Below are positions 9,179 through 17,813 of a DNA stretch of 64,000 nucleotides, in pieces. The first letter of the stretch is position 1. The number at the start of each line of letters is the position of its first letter. This DNA is from Equibacterium sp963662035 (GTDB taxonomy: Bacteria; Bacteroidota; Bacteroidia; Bacteroidales; UBA932): contig CAVLDO010000006.1 of NCBI GenBank assembly GCA_963662035.1, forward strand, positions 27,740 to 91,739. Reading direction: 5' to 3'. The notes beneath the pieces were generated by a model that was not told the DNA's origin, did no database searches, and saw nothing but the letters and a program-made list of their open reading frames with translations. Position numbers and translations under genes: made by a program.

Positions 9179-9955
9179 CTATTTGATTTTTTCCTGGTCA
9201 ACGGTGAGAAAGATGTCCACGTTGCGCCCCATCGTGACGCTTTCCAGCGCATCGGGAGACTGGCTGTAGACCACCGCGCGGAGGCTGTCAGCATAATCGC
9301 GGACGCTTTCGTCGTAGCGCACCCGCCCCACGTTTAGGGAGTTCTCGATTATGTTGGAGGCCGCCACACTGCCCGAGAAACCCTTGAGGTCGGGAACCTC
9401 GGTGGTGTTGTCATTCTGGTCCAGCCCAAGCACGAGATCTATCTTGCTCTGGGTCTCTACTTTGAGCCCGCCTGCGATGTCGCGCCCCTTGTACTGCTGC
9501 CGCAGCACATTGTTGGTGGCGATGTCGCTCACATACTTTAGCTTGCCCACCGTAAGTCCCGCCGAAGAGAGCTCTGCCGCCGCCTGACGCAGGGAATAGC
9601 CCACCACAGAGGGGACCTGCACCATACGGGGCACGGTGGAATTGATGGTGATGAATATGCGACGGTTCTTCTTGACCCTGCTGCCCGCTGCGGGGTTCTG
9701 CGAGAACACCACCCCGAGGGGGAGATGCTTCACATACACCGAGTCGGCAATCTCCACCCTCAGATCCATCCTGGAGGCGACCTCCTGCACGGTGGACATA
9801 TCTAGCGCGGTGAAGTCGGGCACAGAAAGTTCTTTATTGTGCCGCGTAAACAGCGCCAGAAGCAGCTGCAGCACCAGCACCACCGCCAAAACGAACACTG
9901 CGCCCAGAATAAAGTTGCGCAGCAGAGGTTTTTGTTTGAGAGAGAAATTTGCCAT
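9179..9955 (-). CDS. PASTA-domain membrane protein
   Basis: A 258-residue protein with a short cytoplasmic N-terminus, one membrane segment (residues about 14-36) and three consecutive extracytoplasmic PASTA repeats (about 42-110, 111-180, 183-256), recognisable from recurring V-P-hydrophobic starts (TVPRMVQVPSVVG, NDNTTEVPDLKG). PASTA domains often bind peptidoglycan or lipid II-type ligands. There is no kinase or transpeptidase domain, so this is the free-standing Bacteroidetes form; its exact function is unknown. A TAAATTCG element at 9962-9969 lies only six bases before the ATG. Confidence 0.85.
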   Translation of the reverse strand: MANFSLKQKPLLRNFILGAVFVLAVVLVLQLLLALFTRHNKELSVPDFTALDMSTVQEVASRMDLRVEIADSVYVKHLPLGVVFSQNPAAGSRVKKNRRIFITINSTVPRMVQVPSVVGYSLRQAAAELSSAGLTVGKLKYVSDIATNNVLRQQYKGRDIAGGLKVETQSKIDLVLGLDQNDNTTEVPDLKGFSGSVAASNIIENSLNVGRVRYDESVRDYADSLRAVVYSQSPDALESVTMGRNVDIFLTVDQEKIK

Positions 9956-9970
9956 AACGGGCGAATTTAC

Positions 9971-10004
9971 AAAAAAAAGAGCGACCTTTCAACAGGTCAC
10001 TCTC
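9971..10004 (-). terminator. Intrinsic terminator of rplU-rpmA
   Basis: On the minus strand a nine-pair stem (GAGTGACCT / AGGTCGCTC, one G-T wobble) is followed by eight T residues. It lies 23 bases past the rpmA stop and separates the ribosomal pair from the PASTA gene. Confidence 0.85.
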
Positions 10005-10026
10005 TATTATTCAAGCATCGGAAGAC

Positions 10027-10299
10027 TTACGCCTCGGCCTCTTTCTGGAGGGGGAGTATGGAGACAAACGACTTGTTGTCCCTTGTCTTCCTGAATGTTA
10101 CTGTACCGTTGACCAACGCGTAAAGAGTATGGTCCCTACCCATTCCGACATTCTCGCCGGGGTTGTGTACAGTGCCTCTCTGGCGAACCAGGATGTTGCC
10201 GGCTTTGGCAAACTGTCCGCCAAACAATTTAACGCCGAGGCGTTTGCTTTCTGATTCACGGCCGTTCTTGGAACTGCCGACACCTTTCTTGTGAGCCAT
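10027..10299 (-). CDS. rpmA: 50S ribosomal protein L27
   Basis: 90 residues starting MAHKKGVGSSKNGRES, the L27 signature whose N-terminal tail reaches the peptidyl-transferase centre. There is no cleavable leader of the Firmicutes type, since the sequence begins directly at AHKKG. It lies 13 bases downstream of rplU, the usual pairing, and is followed by a strong terminator. Confidence 0.97.
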   Translation of the reverse strand: MAHKKGVGSSKNGRESESKRLGVKLFGGQFAKAGNILVRQRGTVHNPGENVGMGRDHTLYALVNGTVTFRKTRDNKSFVSILPLQKEAEA

Positions 10300-10312
10300 A
10301 ATCTAAACTGTT

Positions 10313-10621
10313 TTAAGCGATTTCCTCAATTTGAAGTTTGGTAAGATACTGACGGTGACCGTTCTTCTTGCACATACCCTTGCGGCGGATTTTGTGGAAA
10401 ACGATTACCTTGTCAGCTTTGCAATGCTCCAACACGGTAGCTTTGACGGTAGCACCGGCTACATAAGGCGAGCCGACCCGGACAGAACCCTCGTTGTCCA
10501 CGAGAAGAACCTTGTCAAAATCCAGAGAAGCATTGACCTCGGCAGCAAGACGGTTTACGTAAATGCTGCAGCCCTTCTCTACTTTGAACTGCTGTCCTGC
10601 AATATCAACGATTGCGTACAT
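10313..10621 (-). CDS. rplU: 50S ribosomal protein L21
   Basis: 102 residues, MYAIVDIAGQQFKVEKG at the start and HKIRRKGMCKKNGHRQ near the end, both diagnostic for L21. It is the first gene of the rplU-rpmA operon. The predicted transcript begins about 93 nt upstream, leaving a leader long enough for regulation; I recognise no named leader motif in it. Confidence 0.97.
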   Translation of the reverse strand: MYAIVDIAGQQFKVEKGCSIYVNRLAAEVNASLDFDKVLLVDNEGSVRVGSPYVAGATVKATVLEHCKADKVIVFHKIRRKGMCKKNGHRQYLTKLQIEEIA

Positions 10622-10718
10622 AAATTAATTGTTAAAAATTAATAGCCGTAAGCGGATATTTCAATCAAATACCTCTTTATCAATGGCTTATCGACTGTCT
10701 ATAACCCAATTGGGAGTG

Positions 10719-10748
10719 CAAATATACGATATTTATTTGATTTGCAAA
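10719..10748 (-). promoter_or_regulatory. Promoter of rplU-rpmA
   Basis: On the minus strand TTTG (10745-10748), an 18-nt spacer and TATATTTG (10719-10726) match the Bacteroidetes consensus, with slightly short spacing. Its upstream half overlaps the divergent promoter at 10736-10767. Confidence 0.65.
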
Positions 10749-10767
10749 ATTATATGCAATACATTTG
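10736..10767 (+). promoter_or_regulatory. Promoter of the ATPase gene at 10797
   Basis: TTTG (10736-10739), a spacer of exactly 20 nt, then TACATTTG (10760-10767): a full consensus match. The ATG follows 29 bases later. The -33 half lies inside the promoter of the divergent rplU operon. Confidence 0.75.
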
Positions 10768-10796
10768 TAACATCAATGTTATAGCACAACTGCGCC

Positions 10797-11855
10797 ATGA
10801 TCTCCTATTTTGACGACCAATACCCCTCAAGAGGTGAGAAATTCATCTGCCGCGCTTCTTCCGCCACCCTTGTCGCCGAGCAGGTCAGAAAGGGCCGCTT
10901 CATCACCATCTACGCCCCTGCTGGCTACGGCAAGCGCACTCTGGTGCGCGCGGCCAAGAAGATTCTGGACTCCGACTCCCGCCCCCCGGTGTTCATCACC
11001 CTGGACCTGTTCAACATAACGGACAAAGAGTCCCTCACCGCCCTCTACGCCGAGGCCTTCCGCGGCCCGATAGAGAGCTACAACAGGGAGGCGCTGCTGC
11101 CGCTTGACATCAATCTGGACAACATCGGTTTTGAGGCGGCTATCGGCCTCCCATCGCTGCTGGGCAGCCTCACGGGCAAGCACTATGTGGTTTATTTCAA
11201 GGAATTCCAAAACATTCTGGGCTTCGAAGGGGGAGAAGATATCCTCAAAATCATGGAGCGCAATCTAGGAAAGAGCGGCGACGCGGCCCACATCGCCACG
11301 GGCTCCCAGCTGAACCGGATGAAGGAGATTTTCGAGGTCCGCCGGCTGTTCTACCGCACCGCCGTGCACATCCCGCTGGAGCCGCTTTCCGCAAAGGAGT
11401 GTATGGCCTACCTGCGCAGCGGTTTTCTGCGCAGCGGCAAGAATATAGAGGACGACATTTCCAAGGCGCTCTACCTCTGCTCAAAAGGCTTTCCGCAGGT
11501 CGTCAACCGCCTGGCCAGAATCTGCGACCTGCGCGCAGTGGGCTATATCAACCGCCTGGTTCTGGGCGATGCCGTGGAGACCTATCTTAACGAGGATGAC
11601 GCACGGCACCGCTTCACTATGAGCTGCCTGACCCCTAACCAGATCAACCTTCTGCGGGCGGTGTGCGACGGGGCGCAGAAATTCAGCTCGCGCGACATCC
11701 TGGATCGCTATCACCTCAACAGCAGCGCCAACGTGTTCCGCATAAAAGACGCCTTGCGCAAGAAAGAAATCGTGACCTTCGACGAGCAGGACCGCGCCGA
11801 AATTATCGACCCGATGTTTGAGCTGTGGCTCAAAAAGCGTTATTTTGCGCGCTGA
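10797..11855 (+). CDS. AAA/archaeal-type ATPase-like protein with degenerate nucleotide site
   Basis: 352 residues with the layout of small archaeal-type ATPases: N-terminal P-loop domain, a sensor/lid region (about 180-260) and a C-terminal winged-helix-like part (about 270-352, SSRDILDRYHLNSSANVFRIKDALRKKEIV). The Walker A position reads APAGYGKRT, with Ala for the first Gly and Arg directly after the Lys. The Walker B position reads VVYFKEFQN, with Lys where Asp is expected. Nucleotide hydrolysis is therefore doubtful. No toxin or nuclease partner is adjacent; the next gene is a transporter. The role is unknown, and a DNA- or protein-binding regulatory function is only a guess. Confidence 0.6.
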   Translation: MISYFDDQYPSRGEKFICRASSATLVAEQVRKGRFITIYAPAGYGKRTLVRAAKKILDSDSRPPVFITLDLFNITDKESLTALYAEAFRGPIESYNREALLPLDINLDNIGFEAAIGLPSLLGSLTGKHYVVYFKEFQNILGFEGGEDILKIMERNLGKSGDAAHIATGSQLNRMKEIFEVRRLFYRTAVHIPLEPLSAKECMAYLRSGFLRSGKNIEDDISKALYLCSKGFPQVVNRLARICDLRAVGYINRLVLGDAVETYLNEDDARHRFTMSCLTPNQINLLRAVCDGAQKFSSRDILDRYHLNSSANVFRIKDALRKKEIVTFDEQDRAEIIDPMFELWLKKRYFAR

Positions 11856-11890
11856 CATATATTCTGACGATAATATTGATACCAAAAGAT

Positions 11891-13252
11891 ATGACAGAAA
11901 AAGTTGTAAAATTGCTTAACGACAACGCCTTTGCGCGTTGGGGGGCGCTCGTTCTGATCGCCTCCATGATGTTTTTCGCCTATATGTTCGTGGATGTGAT
12001 GTCCCCGCTCAAGAGCATGCTGGAGACAGAAATCAACTGGTCCAGCACCGTGTTCGGCACCTATGCCGCCAGCGAGTACATCCTCAACGTGTGCGGCTTT
12101 CTGATTTTGGCCGGAATAATTCTGGACAAGATGGGAGTGCGCCGCACAGGTGTGCTCTCCGCCTCGCTGATGCTTTTGGGCGCCTGCATCAAGTTTGTGG
12201 GAATCTCCGACTGGTTCCAGACCACCGGCCTGTGCGCTTGGATGGGCTCCTGGCGGACGGCAATGCCAGCCAGCGCCAAAATGGCCGCCATGGGCTTTAT
12301 GATTTTTGGCTGCGGCTGCGAAATGGCCGGCACCACCGTCTCAAAAGCTATCGCCAAGTGGTTCAAGGGCAAGGAGATGTCGCTTGCGATGGGCATCGAG
12401 ATGGCCATCGCCCGCCTGGGCGTGTTTGCGGTGATGTGGATATCCCCGCTCATCTACAACAAGTTCGGCTCGGTAGTGGCTCCGGTTGCGTTCTGCACCG
12501 CGCTGCTGCTGGTCGGCCTCATCTTCTTTGTCGTGTTCACGGTGCTGGACAGCAAGTTTGACAGGCAGCTCGTGGCCGCCGGACTGGTTGCCGCCGAGAA
12601 GAGCCCAGAAGACGAATTCCACATCAGCGACCTGGGCAAAATCTTCTCCAGCAAGATGTTCTGGATCGTGGCCCTGATGTGCGTCCTCTACTACAGCGCC
12701 ATCTTCCCATTCCAGCGCTACGCCCCCAACTACCTCGAGACCACCCTTGGCATCGATGCCGAGAGCGCTGCGCGCCTCTTCAGTTTCTTTCCCATCCTGG
12801 CGATGGTGCTGACCCCCTTTCTGGGCGGCTTCATCTCTTTCAAGGGGAAGGCGGCGAGCATGCTGCTGATAGGCTCGCTGATAATGGTGGCCTGCCATCT
12901 GAGCTTCGCCTTCCTGCTGCCGGCATTCCCCAGCAAATGGCTTGCCGTGGCGCTGATTCTGGTGCTGGGAGTCTCCTTCTCGCTGGTACCCGCAGCCCTC
13001 TGGCCTTCAGTACCCAAAATCATAGACGAGAAGGTGCTGGGCAGTGCCTACTGCCTCATCTTCTGGGTGCAGAACATCGGCCTGTGCCTGGTGCCCCTGC
13101 TCATCGGCAAGCTGCTGGATGCTACCGGAGGCTATCTGGTGCCGATGCTGGTATTCTCATCGTTCGGCGTACTGGCATTTTTCTTCACCTTCATGCTCAA
13201 GATGGAAGACCGCAGCAAGGGCTACGGCCTTGAGCTTCCCGAAGTAAAATAA
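11891..13252 (+). CDS. Major facilitator superfamily transporter
   Basis: 453 residues from ATG 11891 (MTEKVVKLLNDNAFARW); a longer frame reaching back into the previous gene is unlikely. About twelve hydrophobic segments are seen, with an MFS-type loop after the second (LDKMGVRRTG) and a central cytoplasmic loop around residues 225-255. The type resembles the OFA/NarK-like branch of the MFS, but the substrate cannot be told from sequence. It lies 35 bases after the ATPase gene and 24 before a lipoprotein gene on the same strand. Confidence 0.8.
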   Translation: MTEKVVKLLNDNAFARWGALVLIASMMFFAYMFVDVMSPLKSMLETEINWSSTVFGTYAASEYILNVCGFLILAGIILDKMGVRRTGVLSASLMLLGACIKFVGISDWFQTTGLCAWMGSWRTAMPASAKMAAMGFMIFGCGCEMAGTTVSKAIAKWFKGKEMSLAMGIEMAIARLGVFAVMWISPLIYNKFGSVVAPVAFCTALLLVGLIFFVVFTVLDSKFDRQLVAAGLVAAEKSPEDEFHISDLGKIFSSKMFWIVALMCVLYYSAIFPFQRYAPNYLETTLGIDAESAARLFSFFPILAMVLTPFLGGFISFKGKAASMLLIGSLIMVACHLSFAFLLPAFPSKWLAVALILVLGVSFSLVPAALWPSVPKIIDEKVLGSAYCLIFWVQNIGLCLVPLLIGKLLDATGGYLVPMLVFSSFGVLAFFFTFMLKMEDRSKGYGLELPEVK

Positions 13253-13276
13253 GAGAAAACGGAATAATATAATACT

Positions 13277-14209
13277 ATGAAACGAATCGACATTCTACTT
13301 GCCGCAGCGCTGATGTGCCTTGCCGCGCAGAGCTGCAGGCAGGACCCCTTGAAGCAGTTTGACACCCCCGCCGAAGCGGTGCTGGCCATCACTACCACCA
13401 GCTTCCGCCCGCAGGAAGGCAATCCCGCAGAGTGCGGCGAACCCTACGACGACAACGACCTCTACCCCAATGTCACCGAGTATCAGGACAGCTACGGCAA
13501 CAGCCTGCTCAAGAAATGGTTCCATCCCGGCGGCGAGGTTTACACCTACGCCCGCTTCCTTTATGGCAACCCCTCGGCCGGCATTCTGGACAAGGTGGTG
13601 AAGTATGTCCCCGGACAGGAGTCGCGCGAAATTCTCTTTGTGCACGACAGCACCGGCGCCGTGGTGGAGATTTCAGACTCTATGGCGCTGCCCGATATGG
13701 TGTATATCAAAACCTCCACTAAAAAGGAGCAGCTCAAGACCACCGAAACCAGGGACGACCGCACCACAGTCTCTCAAATGCGGCCTGTGGACGCAGGCAA
13801 GGTGCAGGAACTCTACCGGACGGTGCGCACCGACTCGGTGAGCGAGAGCGGTAGCCGCCTATACGAGCGCTCCAGCGGCAATCTTGTGCAGCATACCGGG
13901 ACCCGCTTCGACAAAAACGTCAAGAAACTTGAATTCGGCAAGAAATACGAATATACGGCCGACGGCAAAATCGCAAGTCTCGTAAACCGCGAAGGCGAGG
14001 TCACAGGCTACTACTTCTGGGAATATGACAGCCTGGGCAACTGGACATCCTACCGCTACTACAGGGTTCCCGACGACGGCAAGGGAGAATACACACAGCA
14101 AAAGGAATACACCTACAATGCCGACGGGCAGTGGGTCCGCTGCGTCACCACAACCTGCGGCGCTGCGGAGGCTATCGTTATCCGCGAATTCAAAAAAATA
14201 GATAAATGA
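13277..14209 (+). CDS. Lipoprotein of unknown function, YD-repeat-like C-terminus
   Basis: 310 residues. It begins with a lipoprotein signal peptide (MKRIDILLAAALMCLAAQSC), Cys20 being the lipidation site. The C-terminal third holds tandem beta-type segments (KYEYTADGKI, YFWEYDSLGNWTSY, EYTYNADGQWVR) like YD/RHS-style repeats common in Bacteroidetes surface proteins. No catalytic motif is recognised. It overlaps the next lipoprotein gene by four bases (ATGA). Confidence 0.75.
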   Translation: MKRIDILLAAALMCLAAQSCRQDPLKQFDTPAEAVLAITTTSFRPQEGNPAECGEPYDDNDLYPNVTEYQDSYGNSLLKKWFHPGGEVYTYARFLYGNPSAGILDKVVKYVPGQESREILFVHDSTGAVVEISDSMALPDMVYIKTSTKKEQLKTTETRDDRTTVSQMRPVDAGKVQELYRTVRTDSVSESGSRLYERSSGNLVQHTGTRFDKNVKKLEFGKKYEYTADGKIASLVNREGEVTGYYFWEYDSLGNWTSYRYYRVPDDGKGEYTQQKEYTYNADGQWVRCVTTTCGAAEAIVIREFKKIDK

Positions 14210-14700
14210 AAAAACTTATTTCATCACTTGCCGCAATAGTGATTGCAGCGGCACTCGCATCTTCCTGCTCTCTGACGCAGGCCATCTCCAACAGCAGCTC
14301 ATCCGGCGGCACTGCCACCGGAAAGGCGCTCACGGCGCTTCTTTCCCAGTATCTGGCCGACGGCAAGCTGGACACGGGCAACATTTCCAATCTTGCCAAC
14401 CTGGCCACCATCGCCTCCAGCATCCAGATACTCAAGGGCAACAGCAGCAACAGCAGCGTGCTCGCCGATTTTGCAGCGGGCCTTGTGACCGGCTCTGGCA
14501 ACAAGATCACCGGCAGCAACTCTTCCGCCATCACCGGCGCGCTGGCAACTCTTGCCGACAGCAGCGACCTCACTTCCCTTAGCAGCCTGCTGACCAAGGC
14601 GGACAGCTCTTCGGCCGCGGAGAGTGCCGGCGCCAACAGCGAAGTTGTCAAGATGGCAAGTTCCATCACAAGCATCCTGTCTATGATGAACAGCAAATAG
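14206..14700 (+). CDS. Small Ser/Asn/Ala-rich lipoprotein
   Basis: 164 residues with a lipoprotein signal (MKKLISSLAAIVIAAALASSC, Cys21). The mature part is low in complexity: Ser, Asn, Ala, Leu and Thr dominate, with runs such as NSSSSGG and KGNSSNSSV. Predicted short amphipathic helices alternate with Ser/Gly turns. I do not recognise the family. It is coupled to the preceding lipoprotein through an ATGA overlap and is followed by a terminator. Confidence 0.7.
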   Translation: MKKLISSLAAIVIAAALASSCSLTQAISNSSSSGGTATGKALTALLSQYLADGKLDTGNISNLANLATIASSIQILKGNSSNSSVLADFAAGLVTGSGNKITGSNSSAITGALATLADSSDLTSLSSLLTKADSSSAAESAGANSEVVKMASSITSILSMMNSK

Positions 14701-14722
14701 AACCCGCCACACGGCACACGCG

Positions 14723-14758
14723 AAAGACCCCGGGATGCTCCCGAGGTCTTTTGTTTTT
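14723..14758 (+). terminator. Intrinsic terminator after the lipoprotein pair
   Basis: Stem AAAGACC-CGGG / CCCG-GGTCTTT with one internal mismatch and a five-base loop, followed by TTGTTTTT. It closes the plus-strand run that began at 10797 and faces the end of the Bat operon. Confidence 0.75.
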
Positions 14759-14809
14759 ATGCTCCGCTGGCGGCAGAAGAGGTCTTTTCGCCGGTGCCCT
14801 CTGCGCTGC

Positions 14810-15142
14810 TTAACGCTCAACTCTGCTGTCAGTATTCTTTCGGAGCCGCTCGTAGTATTCGTGGCGTGCGGGATTTTCCGGGAACCACCCCTTGAGCACC
14901 CGCTTTTCCTGTGAGATCACCTCGTGGATGCCCCAGAAGCAGGAGAATGCAAAGGCGGCCACTATCGTGGACAGTATATAATTCTTAATGAAGAGCGACA
15001 ACGCCGAGCAGATTATGCCGACAGATACAAACACCCAGGCTCCTTTGCGGCCGAGATAGTATTCAAGCTTGATTGTGATCGGGTGGCAGAGACCTATGCT
15101 GAAGAAGACAGCCGCCCCCACTATAATTCCTGTAAAATTCAT
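14810..15142 (-). CDS. DUF4491 family membrane protein
   Basis: 110 residues from ATG 15142 (MNFTGIIVGAAVFFSIGLCHPITIKLEYY). Three hydrophobic segments (about 4-22, 32-50, 54-72) are followed by a conserved polar tail EKRVLKGWFPENPARHEYYERL. The IGLxHPIxIKxEYY and KGWFPxNP motifs match the Bacteroidetes family DUF4491. A start further upstream would run into batE. It is the last gene of the Bat operon; its function is unknown. Confidence 0.8.
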   Translation of the reverse strand: MNFTGIIVGAAVFFSIGLCHPITIKLEYYLGRKGAWVFVSVGIICSALSLFIKNYILSTIVAAFAFSCFWGIHEVISQEKRVLKGWFPENPARHEYYERLRKNTDSRVER

Positions 15143-15182
15143 AAGCGCAAAGATAATGTATGGGGCCGAGCCGCGCAATCCC

Positions 15183-17810
15183 TTAAATTCGGGAGATGTC
15201 GCCCGCCGGCATCCACCCCTGGCGGCCGTCGGCAATCTCCACCTTGACCCACTCGCCCACCTTATCCAGAAGCTCCACCTTGGTTCCCTCGTGCAGAATG
15301 AAGAGCGACTTGCCCTCTCCAGAAGGTGAACTCTTGACTGAGGTTACGGGCTGCATCACGATTGCACCGCGGTCGCTGAGGACGTCACCGCGCTCGCTCC
15401 ACGAGAAGGCGTAGGCACAGAGTGCCAGCACAAGGCAGATGCAGGCGGCCACAAAAGCGCAAGTGCGCACCCCTTTGCGGGAAGCGAAGCGCCAGAGCAG
15501 CAGCCCGGCGGCCACAAGCAGCATCAGAGCGAGTGCCGCATATGCCCAGGCATTGCTGGAGAGCGTATATTTCACGCCGCGCATCCATTTGGCCAAAATG
15601 AATTCCGGCACCGTCTCGATGCGGTCCAGCACGCTCTCGCGGGCTATGCCGAGATTATACTCCGCATCTGCGTTGGCGGGGTTGAGCTTGAGAGAGCGCT
15701 CGTAGTAGAGTATCGCCTTTCCCAGCTGCCCGCACTTGTAATAGGCATTGCCGATATTGTAGCAGAGGCGGTCAGAGGTCATTCCCGACTGCTCTATCTG
15801 CAGGTATTTCTCCAAAGCCGAATCCCAGGCCCCGGCCGCATAATCCTCTGCAGCGGCGTCCCAAAGAGGGTCGGAGGCCGCCTGCAAGGCAAATGTGCCG
15901 CAGCAGAGCAGCAGCGCCACAGCCACGGCCGCCTTGCCGGCGTTGCGGGAAGCCTTCTTGATGCCCGACTCGATGGCGGTGATGGTCTCGAGGGCCTCTT
16001 TATACTGCTCTTCCATCTGCTGCGGAGTGTAATCGGGGGCATAGCGGGCCTGTTCGCAAGTGGAAATTATGCTCATAAGATTGTCGATTGTCTGCTGCGC
16101 GACTCCACGGGCGGCGAGGGCCTCGCTTATATTTTCTTTGCCGAGAGAGGACTGCGGCATAGAGAGCTTGTCGCCCACGTATCCCATCACAGCCTTGTGC
16201 AGCTCTTCGTAATAGGCCCCGACAAGTCCCTGACGCAGATATTCGCGGCTGCGGCCGAGCCTGCCGGTGGCCATCTTGGCCGCCTTGCGGTTGCGGGTGC
16301 CCACGACATCGGCACGCATGGCGCGCACCTTTTTAAGCGCCGCGCAGAGGGCTAAGTAGAGAGCTGCGATTGCCGCCAGCAGCGCATAGAAGGGCCACGA
16401 AGAGACGGCGAAAGCTCCGCTGCGCCTCAAAGCAGGATCCGATGTGGCGATGTAGCGGATGTCGCTGCCTATATCCCTGACTCCCTGACGGATGCCTCCC
16501 TGCACGGGGCCGCCCGCCTCGTATGTCACATTGCTGCCGTCGCCGCTCACGCGGATGGTGACCGCCGGCGCCTGTGCCGTCACATAAGCTCCCTTGGAGT
16601 TGTCGTAGTAACTGTATTTTATGGGGCCGACAGTAAAGTCGCCGTAGCTGCGGGCTATGAAGGGGTACTCGAACACCCGGCTGCCCGATGTGCCGGAGGC
16701 TTCGCTGCGGTCGGTGGTCTTGACATCGTAAACGTCGAAATCGGTGGGGAAGTCTATCTTGGGGGCGGAGAGCATCGTGACATTGCCCTTGCCGCTCACG
16801 GTCACCATCAGGGAAGAGGCCTCGCCCACAGCTATGGAGTCGTTTGCAAACTTGGCGGTGATGCCGAACTGCCCCACCCCGCCGGCAAACGATGCGGGCG
16901 CGCCCGCCGGCAGCGGGTTCACCTTGACCTTGATCTCTCCGGTAGAGACACGCTTGCGGATGGTCTGGTAGTTGTCGAAAAAGTCATCGAAGATGCTGCC
17001 GGTGCGCCCGCCCGCGCGCACTCTCAACTGGCACACCGCCTCGGCCGGCTCTATGGTGATAGTCCCCTCCTGCTGGGGGATGAGCACATAGCGGCGGATT
17101 ACCGTGGTCTGATACACCTTGCCGCCGACATTCTCGGATGTAATCTCCAGATTGGTGGGGGCGTAGGTCTCCTTGCTCCAGAAACCGTTGAAGGTGGGAA
17201 GCTTGAAATCTTCGAAGCCGGCGATGTTCTGCCTCGTATATAGTTTGAGAACCGCCGTGATGGGTTCGCCCTTTGTGGCGGTGGTCTTGCTCAGGGTCAG
17301 GCGCATAAATAAGTCCTCGCCGCTCACAGTGCCGGTAACGGCGGGATCCGAGACGGCCGCGCCGCCGCCATTTGCGCCTCCGCCGCCGCTCTGGCCTGCA
17401 GCCCGGCCGTTAGAGCTCTGCTGTTGCTGCGATGCGCCCTCGTCCTCCACAACCTCAACCGTGGCGGAAGAGCTGCTGCACTGCTTGCCGCCCACCTTGC
17501 AGGTTGCCGCAGGTATGGTGTAGGTGCCCTTGGCCGAGGCCGACAGCAGGTAAGTGTAGGTCTCGCTGCTGTGGCTCTCCCGTTTGCCGTTGATTATCGT
17601 GACGCTGCGCGACGATCCGGTCTGCGGCCCCCACATAAGGGTCAGACCGTCGGGGACGCTCCATTCAAAGTCGCTGATCTTGCCGTCGGAGGTGAACACC
17701 ACTCTGAAGGGTTCGCCCGCCGCCACCACGTTGGGGGCCTGCAGGGTCAGGGTCTGCGCACTCAGCGCGTAGCTTGCCAAGAGGAGTAAAAGCGCTATAT
17801 ATTTCTTCAT
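15183..17810 (-). CDS. BatD-BatE fusion protein
   Basis: 875 residues. The N-terminal part (1-620) is BatD: signal peptide 1-18, Ig-like beta domains, a membrane segment at about 472-495 and a cytoplasmic helical region. At about 625-645 a second signal-like stretch (VAVALLLCCGTFALQAASD) occurs, followed by TPR units (650-725), two membrane segments (about 754-775 and 783-803) and a C-terminal SH3-like domain (815-875, ending GRQGWMPAGDISRI), which is the layout of BatE. In Bacteroides these are separate genes, so this looks like a fusion that kept the old BatE signal. Bat proteins support aerotolerance and envelope integrity. It starts three bases after the batC stop. Confidence 0.85.
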   Translation of the reverse strand: MKKYIALLLLLASYALSAQTLTLQAPNVVAAGEPFRVVFTSDGKISDFEWSVPDGLTLMWGPQTGSSRSVTIINGKRESHSSETYTYLLSASAKGTYTIPAATCKVGGKQCSSSSATVEVVEDEGASQQQQSSNGRAAGQSGGGGANGGGAAVSDPAVTGTVSGEDLFMRLTLSKTTATKGEPITAVLKLYTRQNIAGFEDFKLPTFNGFWSKETYAPTNLEITSENVGGKVYQTTVIRRYVLIPQQEGTITIEPAEAVCQLRVRAGGRTGSIFDDFFDNYQTIRKRVSTGEIKVKVNPLPAGAPASFAGGVGQFGITAKFANDSIAVGEASSLMVTVSGKGNVTMLSAPKIDFPTDFDVYDVKTTDRSEASGTSGSRVFEYPFIARSYGDFTVGPIKYSYYDNSKGAYVTAQAPAVTIRVSGDGSNVTYEAGGPVQGGIRQGVRDIGSDIRYIATSDPALRRSGAFAVSSWPFYALLAAIAALYLALCAALKKVRAMRADVVGTRNRKAAKMATGRLGRSREYLRQGLVGAYYEELHKAVMGYVGDKLSMPQSSLGKENISEALAARGVAQQTIDNLMSIISTCEQARYAPDYTPQQMEEQYKEALETITAIESGIKKASRNAGKAAVAVALLLCCGTFALQAASDPLWDAAAEDYAAGAWDSALEKYLQIEQSGMTSDRLCYNIGNAYYKCGQLGKAILYYERSLKLNPANADAEYNLGIARESVLDRIETVPEFILAKWMRGVKYTLSSNAWAYAALALMLLVAAGLLLWRFASRKGVRTCAFVAACICLVLALCAYAFSWSERGDVLSDRGAIVMQPVTSVKSSPSGEGKSLFILHEGTKVELLDKVGEWVKVEIADGRQGWMPAGDISRI

Positions 17811-17813
17811 AAA

